In this document: positions 36,100 to 54,800 of the stretch, one piece after another
How the letters are laid out: every line of letters begins with the position of its first letter
Numbering within the stretch: position 1 is the first letter of the stretch
Source: Hemibagrus wyckioides
Taxonomy: Eukaryota > Chordata > Actinopteri > Siluriformes > Bagridae
Direction: 5' to 3'
DNA: 64,000 nucleotides
Assembly (NCBI RefSeq): GCF_019097595.1
Contig: NC_080715.1
Location: 2,638,073 to 2,702,072 of the forward strand
The notes under the pieces: model-generated
Told to the model about the DNA's origin: nothing
The model's database searches: none
Seen by the model: only the letters and a program-made list of their open reading frames with translations
Translations under genes and position numbers: made by a program

Positions 36100-36995
36100 C
36101 AGACTTGCCTTCATTCTGATGTTTGACCACCTCAGACACTTGAGAGACTTTAGACTGCCTGCTAAGGTGCTAAGGAACTTTTATTCCTACACCATAGAGA
36201 GCATCCTGACGGGAAACATCACCACCTGGTTCAGGAACAGCACCATGCAGGACAGACGAGCTCTTCAGAGGGTGGTGCGATCAGCTAAGCGCATCATCCG
36301 TACCAAGCTCCCTGACCTGCACTCAATCACAACAAGCGGTGCTGGACCAAGGCCAGGAAGATCGTGAAGGACCTCAGCCATCCCAACAATGGACTTTTCT
36401 CTCTGTTGAGGTCTGGGAAGTGCTTCCGCTGAGAGACTGAGGAGAAGCTTCTTCCCGCAGGCTATATGGTCTCTCAACTATCCTTCGCTATCCTTCCTAC
36501 ACACGTGTGTTGGAAAACACCAAACCCAGCCACACCGTACACATTACAGGACTGAAGTACAAAAAACATGAAACATACATGTTGCACATTTCTACTCCTG
36601 TTCACATATAAAGAGGATTACTGTGCACTACTGCCCTTTAAAGATGGACAATAACACTGCTGCCTATCATCTCATTTCACTCCATGACCACTCTGTAATG
36701 CTGCTGTCTGCACACATTTTATGCAGTTTATTTATTTATTACAGTTGTACTTTTTACATCTTTATACAGATTTCTACTTATACCTTATTTTATTTATATT
36801 TTTATTTATATTTTATTTGACCTACTGTCCAAAAAATTTCTAAACTGTAGTTTTTATATTTTATTCTTTTTCTTTTATTCTGTCCTTATTCCTTTTTCCT
36901 TTTCAGGAGTCAAAAAAACAGTCCTGTAAGCATTTCACTGCACATCGTGCTGTACGACTGTGTTTGGGACAAATAAAAATTAGATTTGAATTTGA
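36100..36995 (+). mobile_element. LINE 3' end with reverse transcriptase tail
   Basis: The + strand encodes the C-terminal end of a LINE ORF2: NFYSYTIESILTGNITTWF and then RALQRVVRSAKRIIRTKLPD, continuing after a frame shift near 36340 as KARKIVKDLSHPNNGLFSLL. These words are typical of teleost non-LTR elements, probably CR1/L2-like. A 3' UTR follows, ending gacaaataaaaattagattt near 36980. The insert is truncated at 5' and lies just before the first hnmt coding exon (37077). Confidence 0.7.
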
Positions 36996-37076
36996 TGTGA
37001 ACATTAACTGAAGATTGCATGATTTGCATTTTCCTGAGGCTTATTGAATAACTGCATACTGTAAATGTGTGTGGAG

Positions 37077-42662
<5,586 letters not shown>

Positions 42663-44370
42663 AGCTGAAACACCAGCTCACTCTCAAGAGAAGACTTTAT
42701 TTCAGTTCCTTCTTTTAGATTTTAACATGTTAAATGTTAATCTCTGACGTCTGTCGTAATTGATTCTAAGACATTTGCACAAATATAGCCTTTGTTTTAG
42801 AGTTGCAAGATAGAAATAATATAAAAAGGCAATGATTCTCTAACAATGTGTTTGTTGACCAGTTAACCGGCTGGACTGTGACTTATGGCTTATTGATTAG
42901 AAAGACTGTGACTGTATGTCTCTGTCTCTGAGCCGAGTGTGAGATAAGCTTCAGTGTTTTACTCGCGTCTTTTCTTCTTTATTTTTTAAAGGATTTAAAA
43001 TCTTTTGGCTGCAGAAATCCTCTCTGAACACCAAACATTCCCTTTAATCCCGTAATCTTTAGTAAACATGCTACGTGAATTCTTCCACATAACAAAACTG
43101 TGGTTTCGGCTGTAATTAACAGTAACCATGACAACAACAGGCTGACCTCATGTCTCAACTGCTTCTCCACCATCGCTTTACAGATCGGACAGAAACATCA
43201 GGCATCATAAATTTAGCACCATGTTTGTTCTCTGCTCCTCCTTCTCCACCTCTGTGTCCTTCTTTCCTTCTGCTCTCTCTTTCCTCCACACAGATCGGAC
43301 CCCCAGATCCCACAATTATAAGGTGAAGACCTTCATTAACATTCCATAATGACTCTGAAGGCGGAGCTGCTCCAAAAATGGGTGGGGCCAGGGAGTTTAG
43401 TATAACTCAGAAACCTAGGGAATGTCATTTAAGAGTTATTTAATATGACACCATTAATTCATTCATTCATTCGTAGAATCAATCTTTTTTTTTCGTTCCT
43501 TATTTTGTATTCCTGATTTTTTTTTCTGGGATTAAAATTGAGTGCTTGCGTTAAAGGAAGTGGATTAGACGCTTTTCAAAAGAAATCTTTTATCTTCAGA
43601 GGTGAGTTAGTCCCACACAGGGGATTAGAATAATCTGATAGATCACATAACTCAGATCTTTCCCCAGGAATGGTTTAATAAGAGATTTCACACTTCTAGC
43701 ACTAATTCAAAGATTATTCCCTGGAATCAGTTACGTTAAATTCAGCTAAACATTCTTGTTGTGCTTTATTAACCCTTTTGCGCCCTCACCTGGCTGGCTG
43801 TGGAAGTGCAGGGTCACTGCCCTGGTGATATGAAGAATTTTTTAGGGGGAAATTAAAATAAAGCTGTGTGCCGGGTTATTTTGACTCGTATCGTCTTTTC
43901 GGGATCCACAGATTTTTTTTTCTTTTTTTTTTTGTGCTGAAAAAGGATTTAAAAATTCTTTGGGCTTCAGCAGTCCTCTCCAGGGCAGCAAATATTCCCT
44001 TTAATCCCTTAATCTTCAGAAAACATGCTACTCGAATCCTTACACATAATACAATTGTGGATAAAAGTATAATTAAAAGCAGCAGCAGAAGCAGCAAAAG
44101 AACTTTCCAGAATGATGACAAGTGTTTTTCTGTTTAAAGGAAAAGTCTGGAACATCAAGCTGGAAATCACTTCATTAAAGATGATGCGTTTAAACGAATG
44201 TATAACGTGGTGTAGATTTATGCTTTTAACTCTATTTTGTAACGTGCCGTAGCATTTTTTATTCTAGAAATTTGAGATAGAATGATGCAGCACACAGTTT
44301 ATCTACATACAAATTACTTAAATGGACAAAAGTGAAAACAGAAATAAAACTGGGTGACAAACCGATCAGC
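42663..44370. other. Region between the hnmt copies, with a duplicated block
   Basis: Two direct copies of a block of about 150 bases lie at about 42985-43135 and 43930-44085, sharing attccctttaatccc and aaacatgctac. Nothing else is recognised; an AATAAA occurs near 43857. Confidence 0.5.
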
Positions 44371-44900
44371 CACCGATCAGCCATAGCATTTATTACCACC
44401 TGCTTAATATTGTGTTGGTCCCCCTGACCCGTCCTGCACTGTGTATTCTGACCCCTTTCTATCAGAACCAGCATTAACTTCTTCAGCAGTTTGATCAACA
44501 GTAGCTCGTCTGTTGGATCGGATCACACGGGCCAGCCTTCACTCCCCACGTGCATCAATGAGCCTTGACCGTCCATGACCCTGTCTCCGGTTCACCACTG
44601 TTCCTTCCTTGGACCACTTTTGATAGATACTGACCACTGCAGACCGGGAACACCCCACAAGAGCTGCAGTTTTGGAGATGCTCTGATCCAGTGGTCTAGC
44701 CATCACAATTTGGTCCTTTTGGTCAAACTCACTCAAATCCTTACACTTGTCCATTTTTTCTGCTTCTAACATCAACTTTGAGGACAAAATGTTCACCTGC
44801 TGCCTAATATATCCCACCCACTAACAGGTGCCATGATGAGGAGATACTCAGTCTTATTCACTTCACCTGACACCGGTCATAATGTTATACCTGATCGGTG
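44371..44900 (-). mobile_element. Tc1-like element of the caccgatcag family, degenerate
   Basis: It has inverted ends (caccgatcagccatagcatt and ctgatcggtg) with TA after the right end at 44901-44902. On the minus strand a frame of about 92 codons encodes the helix-turn-helix part ([32 protein letters not shown], then [10 protein letters not shown]). The catalytic part is missing. Confidence 0.75.
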
Positions 44901-45049
44901 TAATGTATTTAAATCACAGCAAATATTTTACTAAAACTTCGGTCTTTCATCATCATGCGATCAACTCATTCATCTGCCAGATGTTTCTTCAGGAGAAAGG
45001 TGAAGTTCCAGTATAAAAGGTTTTTATAGAGATGACTATCAGTTTATTT

Positions 45050-45123
45050 GTCTGTAAATATCCTCATAGCTAAATGCCCTCACACCCACTAATAGCCCTC
45101 ACACCCACTAATAGCCCTCACAT

Positions 45124-45156
<33 letters not shown>

Positions 45157-45585
45157 CACACACCACCTGTTTATCCCAAAGCCCTAACTACACCTTTTAT
45201 TATTTATATTATTATTATCCTCTTTATTTTTCAAATTTTAATTCCTTCACTTTCTCTACATTCATTATTATTATTTTAATTCATTATTTAAGTTTTTTTT
45301 TACATTTTTTTATCCGTTACTTCAGTCATTCTGGACTTTTATACATTTGTTTATTTGCTTGTTTCTTCATTTATTTTTCTCATTTTCTTTCACATTACCA
45401 TCTTTTTAAATAATTTGTTTGTGCTTTTTCCTTCATTCGTTATTTTCCTATTTGATTTCCATAATAATTTTTTTCTTTCCGTTTTTTAATCATTTCTTTT
45501 TTTCCTTCACTTTTTTGTCTTTTTTTTTTTTGTTTGTTTGTTTTTGTCTACCCCCCCCCATTTCTTTCCTATTTAATTCTCTCTA

Positions 45586-45590
<5 letters not shown>
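45050..45590. other. Low-complexity, T-rich non-coding sequence
   Basis: Long runs of T with C and G. No gene seen. Confidence 0.5.

Positions 45591-45648
<58 letters not shown>
45588..45648. repeat. CA microsatellite
   Basis: About 30 perfect CA units. Confidence 0.95.
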
Positions 45649-45650
<2 letters not shown>

Positions 45651-45759
45651 CAGATGGCGCTGCAGTTTAATGTGTCCTCCTCCTGAATCGTGCTCAGTTC
45701 CGTTGCATGCTGAATTTGTGTGTTAAAGACGAGATGTAAAAGTGTGTGTTGGTGTCTGG

Positions 45760-46205
45760 AGAGAGAGAGAGAGAGAGACTGAGAGAGATTGTCTGTCTGT
45801 CTGTCTGTCTGTCTGTGTGTTTATTAATCTGTCTGAGTTTCTCATGAACAGCTTGATCATTAGTTCACCCAGCTCATTAATATTTTTTGTTAATAAAGTG
45901 TCCATCTGTCTGTCTATGTATGTGTCTGTCTGCTTATCTATCTCTGTCTACATATCTTTCTGTTCACTTATCTGTCTGTCTGTCTGTCTACATATTTCTC
46001 TGTTTGCTTCTCTGTCTATCTGCTTATTTGTCCTTCTCTCTGTCTGTCTATGTATCTTCTGTCTGTCTGTTTGTCTGTGTATCATTCTGTCTACTTATCT
46101 GTCTGTCTGTCCGTCTGTCTGTCTGTCTACATATCATTCTGTCTAATTATCTGTGTGTCTGTCTGTCTGTCTGTCTAAATATCTTTCTGTCTGCTTATCT
46201 ATTTG
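45760..46205. repeat. GA and CTGT/TCTA-rich repeats
   Basis: A GA run is followed by CTGT units with interspersed TATCTTTCTGTC words. It is an imperfect microsatellite; the open frames across it are artefacts. Confidence 0.85.
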
Positions 46206-47167
46206 ACGCTTCTATTCGAGGAAGATCTGGCAACCTCATGGTCAGGAACTACACGCAGGTGATTATAATAATCTCCATCACGTTGTACCTGCATCACCTG
46301 CTGCTCAATATTAGGAAATGTCCAGCAGTAATTATATCCATAAGATCTGGACAGAGTCTGTGAGGCCTGGCTGATGTGCTCCAGATGTTACATCAACACT
46401 TACTCTGGTCCTTTAGTGCTAATGGAGCTGATGTTAAATCCTGAATTATAGAACAGCTTCTGCTTGATCTCTACATGCTTCCTAAACCCAGCGTCATTAT
46501 TCCCTCACGCTAGCTCCTTAGGCTCTGAAGCAAACTTTTAACAGGCGTTATAATGAGTTATAAGGCACGCTCATGATGTCTCACAACCTCACACACAGAC
46601 TAACACACTAACACAAACTCTGAGAGCTCTGTAAGACAGAGTGGAGAGATGAGGTTAGAGAAGTTTATATTTTTGGACATGAAAGGAAATGAAATGAGAG
46701 AAACACAGAGAATGTAGTTCGGGATTTAATAAACCTCTCCAACAAGACTGAACAAATTCTGCTTTATTATTATTATTATTAGTAGTAGTAGTATAAATCT
46801 TTGTATTTATTTATTTATTTATTTATTTTATTTTTCCTGGACAAGGAATAGCAGAGTATATGAAGGTATCACAGTCACAGTGTCTCGTGCATTTAGACAA
46901 AAAAGTAAAAAAGTTTAGTTAAAAAAAAAAATAAAAACTAATAATAAAATGAAATGACAAAATTAAATTAAATTAAAATGCAATTATATAATATAAAATT
47001 AAAAAGAAATAATAAAATTAAATAAAATGAAATTAAATGACATAAAATAAATAAAATGCAATAATATCATAAAATAAAAAGAAAAAATAAAATAAAATGA
47101 AATAAAATAAAATAAAATAAGGTAGCAGCAGAGGATTACTCCAGAGGGTAAAGTCTTCTAGGGCTTG

Positions 47168-47205
<38 letters not shown>

Positions 47206-47250
47206 AATGTAATTCAGTGCATGTCATAAACACAGACACGGTGTTCGGGG
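46206..47250. other. Intergenic AT-rich sequence
   Basis: AAAT- and ATTT-rich runs at about 46760-47120 and a TG tract at 47169-47203. No gene seen. Confidence 0.5.
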
Positions 47251-47256
47251 TTCCAG

Positions 47257-47304
47257 CTTTAAGAGCAGAGACAACGGAAGAGCTAAAGATCAGCGAGACT
47301 AGAG

Positions 47305-47337
<33 letters not shown>

Positions 47338-47340
47338 GAG
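47257..47340 (+). other. hnmt: Probable 5' UTR exon of hnmt copy 2
   Basis: The words gctttaagagcagagac and gaagagctaaagatcag match the corresponding exon of copy 1 (35120-35201). The donor AAGAG|GTGAGT is at 47340/47341, and an (AAT)n run lies inside the exon. The 5' end is uncertain. The coding exon 1 begins at 48635. Confidence 0.45.
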
Positions 47341-48004
47341 GTGAGTCCTGATTTATTTATTTATTTTATTGTTTATATAGCTGGCATCAATGTAAAGGAT
47401 TTGACTAGATGAATAAAATAGTAGATTTTAAAAACAGCTTATTTTAAATTGAGCTGTAATGAGTGTATATGTAATGAGGATTATTATGATGATGATGGTT
47501 AGAAACACGGCACAGAAACCTTCAATTTCAAGAACGTGGTTTAGATAAAGCTCTTTATATACACACACAAAGTTCTAAATGAGATTTGTGCTGTTATTTT
47601 GTCTATGCTGTATTAAGTGTTTAATCATGTTTATATACATCTAAAGTGTCTTAAGAGCTTAAATCAACCTCTGGCTCCTGGTGTGTTTCTTCTTTTAGAG
47701 CGTCTCTGAAGTTCTCCTCAACCTAAATCTTTATATCCTGCAGCTGAGGCCAAATCTCTTACACACATCGAGTGTAAAGGTGTTCAGTCTCAAGGTCTTA
47801 GTGCTCTCTGCTGTTGTACAGACTTCCACTGGGTCAAAGTTTACAATCTGTCTGTCTCTTTAAATAATCTAATCCTGATCAGAGGTGCTCATGCGCTGGG
47901 ACGTGGGTGAAACAAAAGAAAAAAATGTTAGTGACACCTCAGATCTTCAGATCTTGTTTGCAGGAGCTTCTCATTTTAACAGCAGAACATCTATGCCACA
48001 ATCA

Positions 48005-48370
48005 TTAGCATTCCTATTGTTCGTCTTTACTGTTATAATAAGCTTCTGAGAAGGCTTTCCAAAGGTGTTTAGCAGGTTTGAGTTAAAGTCAGAGTCTATG
48101 CAGGACACTCCAGTTCTTCCACCTTCTCCAACCTTTACCTCCACACCATGTTTTCATGGAGCTCAGGAGCTTTGTGCCCACGCTGGAACAGGGTTTGCGA
48201 ATCTTAAGGTCTTAAGTGAAGAAAAACTGTAAAGCTGCACACACACACACACACACACATACACACACACACACAAAAACAAAAAACACATTCTTTAGCA
48301 CTGTACGCTTCAGAGTTTGTGGGAAAAAACCCACATGGGTTTGAAGGTCAGGGGTGCACATACTTTTGAC
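48005..48370 (-). mobile_element. Decayed Tc1-like remnant
   Basis: On the minus strand there are scattered matches to the late part of a Tc1-like transposase gene: cttctgagaaggctttccaa, tatgcaggacactccagttc and cacgctggaacagggtttg. A CA tract (48238-48274) interrupts it. No open frame remains. Confidence 0.5.
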
Positions 48371-48634
48371 CACATGGAACCGAGGATTGAATTCTACTTT
48401 GAGACAGTAAGGTGAAATCATAATCTCCTTCAGGAACTGCTTCATCCTGGTGGAGTCTTGACACTACTTTATAACACATTCGGAGAAGTTGCAACACTTT
48501 CACAACACCACTGTTATCTCACTCAGTTATACATTAAAGATCTGGTGCTTGTGTAAGCGCCGAGGTGCTCATGGATCCGTGTACCAGCCTGGTTTTAAAA
48601 AGACCTTCATCGTATTTCTGTGTTTCAGAGAAAG

Positions 48635-48771
48635 ATGGAGGTTCAGAACAGATGTCTGGCAGATGATTACTCCAGATACCTGAAGTCGTTTGAGCTGTTT
48701 CTGGAGCGCTCGTCTGAACACCAGTGTATGAGACACTTCATCTGTAATACACTTCCAGACCTCCTGACTAC
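48635..48771 (+). CDS. hnmt: hnmt copy 2 exon 1
   Basis: ATG at 48635 begins [20 protein letters not shown] and the exon ends CTGAC|TAC-type codon split before GTATGT at 48772. Acceptor tgtttcag at 48621-48628 implies an upstream non-coding exon. About ten codons of 46 differ from copy 1. Confidence 0.85.
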
Positions 48772-48775
48772 GTAT

Positions 48776-48821
<46 letters not shown>

Positions 48822-51800
48822 TGGACCTTTAGTCTTCTGGCATTTTACTCCTTTCTCGTCTCATACACATACAGGGTTGCCAGATTGGTCCATTACTGCT
48901 CCTCCTGTGAGATTTGTAATCGTAATATAGTCAGAATGTTTAGATCAGAAAACGATCAAGGTTAGGGTAGGGCTTAGGGGTTAGGTTGTATGATAGAGGG
49001 GTTAGGGTAGGGTTCAGGGTGTGATATAGGGTTTAGGGTGTGTGATAGAGGTGTTAGGGTGTGATAGAGGTGTTAGTGTAGGGGTTAGGGTGTGATAGAG
49101 GGGTTAGTGTAGGGTTTAGGGTGTGATAGAGGTGTTAGGATGTGATAGAGGTGTTAGTGTAGGGGTTAGGGTGTGATAGAGGTGTTAGGGTGTGATAGAG
49201 GTGTTAGTGTAGGGGTTAGGGTGTGATAGAGGGGTTAGGGTGTGATAGAGGGGTTAGTGTAGGGTTTAGGGTGTGATAGAGGTGTTAGGATGTGATAGAG
49301 GTGTTAGTGTAGGGGTTAGGGTGTGATAGAGGTGTTAGGGTGTGATAGAGGTGTTAGGGTGAGATAGAGGGGTTAGGGTAGGGTTCAGGGTGTGATATAG
49401 GGTTTAGGGTGTGTGATAGAGGAGTTAGGGTGTGATAGAGGTGTTAGTGTAGGGGTTAGGGTGTGATAGAGGGGTTAGTGTAGGGTTTAGGGTGTGATAG
49501 AGGTGTTAGGGTGTGATAGAGGTGTTAGTGTAGGGGTTAGGGTGTGATAGAGGTGTTAGTGTAGGGTTTAGGGTGTGATAGAGGTGTTAGTGTAGGGGTT
49601 AGGGTGTGATAGAGGTGTTAGTGTAGGGGTTAGGGTGTGATAGAGGTGTTAGGGTGTGATAGAGGTGTTAGTGTAGGGGTTAGGGTGTGATAGAGGGGTT
49701 AGGGTGCGATAGAGGGGTTAGTGTAGGGGTTAGGGTGTGATAGAGGTGTTAGGGTGTGATAGAGGTGTTAGTGTAGGGGTCAGGGTGTGATGGAGGTGTT
49801 AGGGTGTGATAGAGGTGTTAGTGTAGGGGTTAGGGTGTGATAGAGGTGTTAGGGTGTGATAGAGGTGTTAGTGTAGGGGTTAGGGTGTGATAGAGGTGTT
49901 AGTGTAGGGGTTAGGGTGTGATAGAGGTGTTAGGGTGTGATAGAGGTGTTAGTGTAGGGGTTAGGGTGTGATAGAGGTGTTAGTGTAGGGGTCAGGGTGT
50001 GATAGAGGGGTTAGTGTAGGGTTTAGGGTGTGATAGAGGTGTTAGGATGTGATAGAGGTGTTAGTGTAGGGGTTAGGGTGTGATAGAGGTGTTAGGGTGT
50101 GATAGAGGTGTTAGGGTGAGATAGAGGGGTTAGGGTAGGGTTCAGGGTGTGATATAGGGTTTAGGGTGTGTGATAGAGGAGTTAGGGTGTGATAGAGGTG
50201 TTAGTGTAGGGGTTAGGGTGTGATAGAGGGGTTAGTGTAGGGTTTAGGGTGTGATAGAGGTGTTAGGGTGTGATAGAGGTGTTAGTGTAGGGGTTAGGGT
50301 GTGATAGAGGTGTTAGGGTGTGATAGAGGTGTTAGTGTAGGGGTTAGGGTGTGATAGAGGTGTTAGTGTAGGGGTTAGGGTGTGATAGAGGTGTTAGGGT
50401 GTGATAGAGGTGTTAGTGTAGGGGTTAGGGTGCGATAGAGGGGTTAGTGTAGGGGTTAGGGTGTGATAGAGGTGTTAGGGTGTGATAGAGGTGTTAGTGT
50501 AGGGGTCAGGGTGTGATAGAGGTGTTAGGGTGTGATAGAGGTGTTAGGGTGTGATAGAGGTATTATTGTAGGGGTTAGGGTGTGATAGAGGTGTTAGGGT
50601 GAGATAGAGGGGTTAGGGTAGGGTTCAGGGTGTGATATAGGGTTTAGGGTGTGTGATAGAGGAGTTAGGGTGTGATAGAGGTGTTAGTGTAGGGGTTAGG
50701 GTGTGATAGAGGGGTTAGTGTAGGGGTTAGGGTGTGATAGAGGGGTTAGGGTGCAATAGAGGGGTTGGTGTAGGGGTTAGGGTGTGATAGAGGGGTTAGT
50801 GTAGGGGTTAGGGTGTGATAGAGGGGTTAGGGTGCGATAGAGGGGTTGGTGTAGGGGTTAGGGTGTGATAGAGGTGTTAGTGTAGGGGTTAGTGTGTGAT
50901 AGAGGTGTTAGTGTAGGGGTTAGGGTGTGATAGAGGTGTTAGTGTAGGGGTTAGGGTGTGATAGAGGGGTTAGTGTAGAGGTTAGGGTGTGATAGAGGGG
51001 TTAGTGTAGGGGTTAGGGCGTGATAGAGGGGTTAGTGTAGGGGTTAGGGTGTGATAGAGGGGTTAGGGTGTGATAGAGGGGTTAGTGTAGGGGTTAAGGT
51101 GTGATAGAGGTGTTAGTGTAGGGGTTAGGGTGTGATAGAGGGGTTAGTGTAGGGGTTAGGGTGTGATAGAGGTGTTAGTGTAGGGGTTAGGGTGTGATAG
51201 AGGGGTTAGTGTAGGGGTTAGGGTGTGATAGAGGGGTTAGTGTAGGGGTTAGGGTGTGATAGAGGGGTTAGTGTAGGGGTTAGAGTGTGATAGAGGTGTT
51301 AGGGTGTGATAGAGGGGTTAGTGTAGGGGTTAAGGTGTGATAGAGGGGTTAGGGTGTGATAGAGGGGTTAGTGTAGGGGTTAGTGTGTGATAGAGGGGTT
51401 AGTGTAGGGGTTAGGGTGTGATAGAGGAGTTAGTGAGTGTGATAGAGGAGTTAGTGAGTGTGATAGAGGGGTTAGTGAGTGTGATAGAGGGGTTAGTGTA
51501 GGGGTTAGTGTGTGATAGAGGGGTTAGTGAGTGTGATAGAGGAGTTAGTGAGTGTGATAGAGGGGTTAGTGTAGGGGTTAGTGTGTGATAGAGGAGTTAG
51601 TGAGTGTGATAGAGGGGTTAGTGTAGGGGTTAGGGTGTGATAGAGGGGTTAGTGTAGGGGTTAGTGTGTGATAGAGGGGTTAGTGAGTGTGATAGAGGGG
51701 TTAGTGTAGGGGTTAGGGTGTGATAGAGGAGTTAGTGAGTGTGATAGAGGAGTTAGTGAGTGTGATAGAGGGGTTAGTGTAGGGGTTAGTGTGTGATAGA

Positions 51801-54800
51801 GGGGTTAGTGAGTGTGATAGAGGAGTTAGTGAGTGTGATAGAGGAGTTAGTGAGTGTGATAGAGGGGTTAGTGAGTGTGATAGAGGAGTTAGTGAGTGTG
51901 ATAGAGGAGTTAGTGAGTGTGATAGAGGGGTTAGTGAGTGTGATAGAGGGGTTAGTGAGTGTGATAGAGGGGTTAGTGAGTGTGATAGAGGGGTTAGTGA
52001 GTGTGATAGAGGGGTTAGTGTAGGGGTTAGGGTGTGATAGAGGAGTTAGTGAGTGTGATAGAGGGGTTAGTGAGTGTGATAGAGGGGTTAGTGAGTGTGA
52101 TAGAGGGGTTAGTGTGTGTTATAGAGGAGTTAGTGAGTGTGATAGAGGGGTTAGTGAGTGTGATAGAGGGGTTAGTGTAGGGGTTAGGGTGTGATAGAGG
52201 GGTTAGTGAGTGTGATAGAGGGGTTAGTGTAGGGGTTAGGGTGTGATAGAGGGGTTAGTGAGTGTGATAGAGGGGTTAGTGTAGGGGTTAGTGTGTGATA
52301 GAGGAGTTAGTGAGTGTGATAGAGGGGTTAGTGAGTGTGATAGAGGGGTTAGTGAGTGTGATAGAGGGGTTAGTGAGTGTGATAGAGGAGTTAGTGAGGG
52401 TGATAGAGGGGTTAGTGTAGGGGTTAGGGTGTGATAGGGGAGTTAGTGAATGTGATAGAGGGGTTAGTGAGTGTGATAGAAGAGTTAGTGAGTGTGATAG
52501 AGGGGTTAGTGAGTGTGATAGAGGGGTTAGTGAGTGTGATAGAGGGGTTAGTGAGTGTGATAGAGGGGTTAGTGTAGGGGTTAGGGTGTGATAGAGGAGT
52601 TAGTGAGTGTGATAGAGGGGTTAGTGAGTGTGATAGAGGGGTTAGTGAGTGTGATAGAGGGGTTAGTGAGTGTTATAGAGGAGTTAGTGAGTGTGATAGA
52701 GGGGTTAGTGAGTGTGATAGAGGGGTTAGTGTAGGGGTTAGGGTGTGATAGAGGGGTTAGTGAGTGTGATAGAGGGGTTAGTGTAGGGGTTAGGGTGTGA
52801 TAGAGGGGTTAGTGAGTGTGATAGAGGAGTTAGTGAGTGTGATAGAGGGGTTAGTGAGTGTGATAGAGGGGTTGGTGTAGGGGTTAGTGTGTGATAGAGG
52901 GGTTAGTGAGTGTGATAGAGGGGTTAGTGAGTGTGATAGGGGAGTTAGTGAATGTGATAGAGGGGTTAGTGAGTGTGATAGAAGAGTTAGTGAGTGTGAT
53001 AGAGGGGTTAGTGTAGGGGTTAGTGTGTGATAGAGGGGTTAGTGAGTGTGATAGAGGGGTTAGTGTAGGGGTTAGTGTGTGATAGAGGAGTTAGTGAGTG
53101 TGATAGAGGGGTTAGTGTAGGGGTTAGGGTGTGATAGAGGAGTTAGTGAGTGTGATAGAGGGGTTAGTGAGTGTGATAGAGGGGTTAGTGTAGGGGTTAG
53201 GGTGTGATAGAGGAGTTAGTGAGTGTGATAGAGGAGTTAGTGAGTGTGATAGAGGGGTTAGTGAGTGTGATAGAGGGGTTAGTGAGTGTGATAGAGGAGT
53301 TAGTGAGTGTGATAGAGGGGTTAGTGTGTGATAGAGGGGTTAGTGAGTGTGATAGAGGGGTTAGTGAGTGTGATAGAGGAGTTAGTGAGTGTGATAGAGG
53401 AGTTAGTGAGTGTGATAGAGGAGTTAGTGAGTGTGATAGAGGAGTTAGTGAGTGTGATAGAGGGGTTAGTGAGTGTGATAGAGGGGTTAGTGAGTGTGAT
53501 AGAGGAGTTAGTGAGTGTGATAGAGGAGTTAGTGAGTGTGATAGAGGAGTTAGTGAGTGTGATAGAGGGGTTAGTGAGTGTGATAGAGGAGTTAGTGAGT
53601 GTGATAGAGGGGTTAGTGAGTGTGATAGAGGGGTTGGTGTAGGGGTTAGTGTGTGATAGAGGGGTTAGTGAGTGTGATAGAGGGGTTAGTGAGTGTGATA
53701 GGGGAGTTAGTGAATGTGATAGAGGGGTTAGTGAGTGTGATAGAGGAGTTAGTCAGTGTGATAGAGGGGTTAGTGAGTGTGATAGAGGGGTTAGTGTAGG
53801 GGTTAGGGTGTGATAGAGGGGTTAGTGAGTGTGATAGAGGGGTTTGTGTAGGTGTTAGTGCGTGATAGAGGAGTTAGTGAGTGTGATAGAGGGGTTAGTG
53901 TAGGGGTTAGGGTGTGATAGAGGAGTTAGTGAGTGTGATAGAGGAGTTAGTGAGTGTGATAGAGGGGTTAGTGTAGGGGTTAGTGTGTGCTAGAGGGGTT
54001 AGTGAGTGTGATAGAGGAGTTAGTGAGTGTGATAGAGGGGTTAGTGAGTGTGATAGAGGAGTTAGTGAGTGTGATAGAGTGGTTAGTGTGTGATAGAGGG
54101 GTTAGTGAGTGTGATAGAGGAGTTAGTGAGTGTGATAGAGGAGTTAGTGAGTGTGATAGAGGAGTTAGTGAGTGTGATAGAGGAGTTAGTGAGTGTGATA
54201 GAGGGGTTAGTGAGTGTGATAGAGGAGTTAGTGAGTGTGATAGAGGGGTTAGTGAGTGTGATAGAGGGGTTGGTGTAGGGGTTAGTGTGTGATAGAGGGG
54301 TTAGTGAGTGTGATAGAGGGGTTAGTGAGTGTGATAGGGGAGTTAGTGAATGTGATAGAGGGGTTAGTGAGTGTGATAGAGGAGTTAGTCAGTGTGATAG
54401 AGGGGTTAGTGAGTGTGATAGAGGGGTTAGTGTAGGGGTTAGGGTGTGATAGAGGGGTTAGTGAGTGTGATAGAGGGGTTTGTGTAGGTGTTAGTGCGTG
54501 ATAGAGGAGTTAGTGAGTGTGATAGAGGGGTTAGTGTAGGGGTTAGGGTGTGATAGAGGAGTTAGTGAGTGTGATAGAGGAGTTAGTGAGTGTGATAGAG
54601 GGGTTAGTGTAGGGGTTAGTGTGTGCTAGAGGGGTTAGTGAGTGTGATAGAGGAGTTAGTGAGTGTGATAGAGGGGTTAGTGAGTGTGATAGAGGGGTTA
54701 GTGTAGGGGTTAGTGTGTGATAGAGGGGTTAGTGAGTGTGATAGAGGAGTTAGTGAGTGTGATAGAGGGGTTAGTGAGTGTGATAGAGGGGTTGGTGTAG

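Noticed and set aside
43868..44137. 89-codon frame with Phe/Leu-rich start
   Set aside because: It covers a T run and the duplicated non-coding block, with no protein resemblance.
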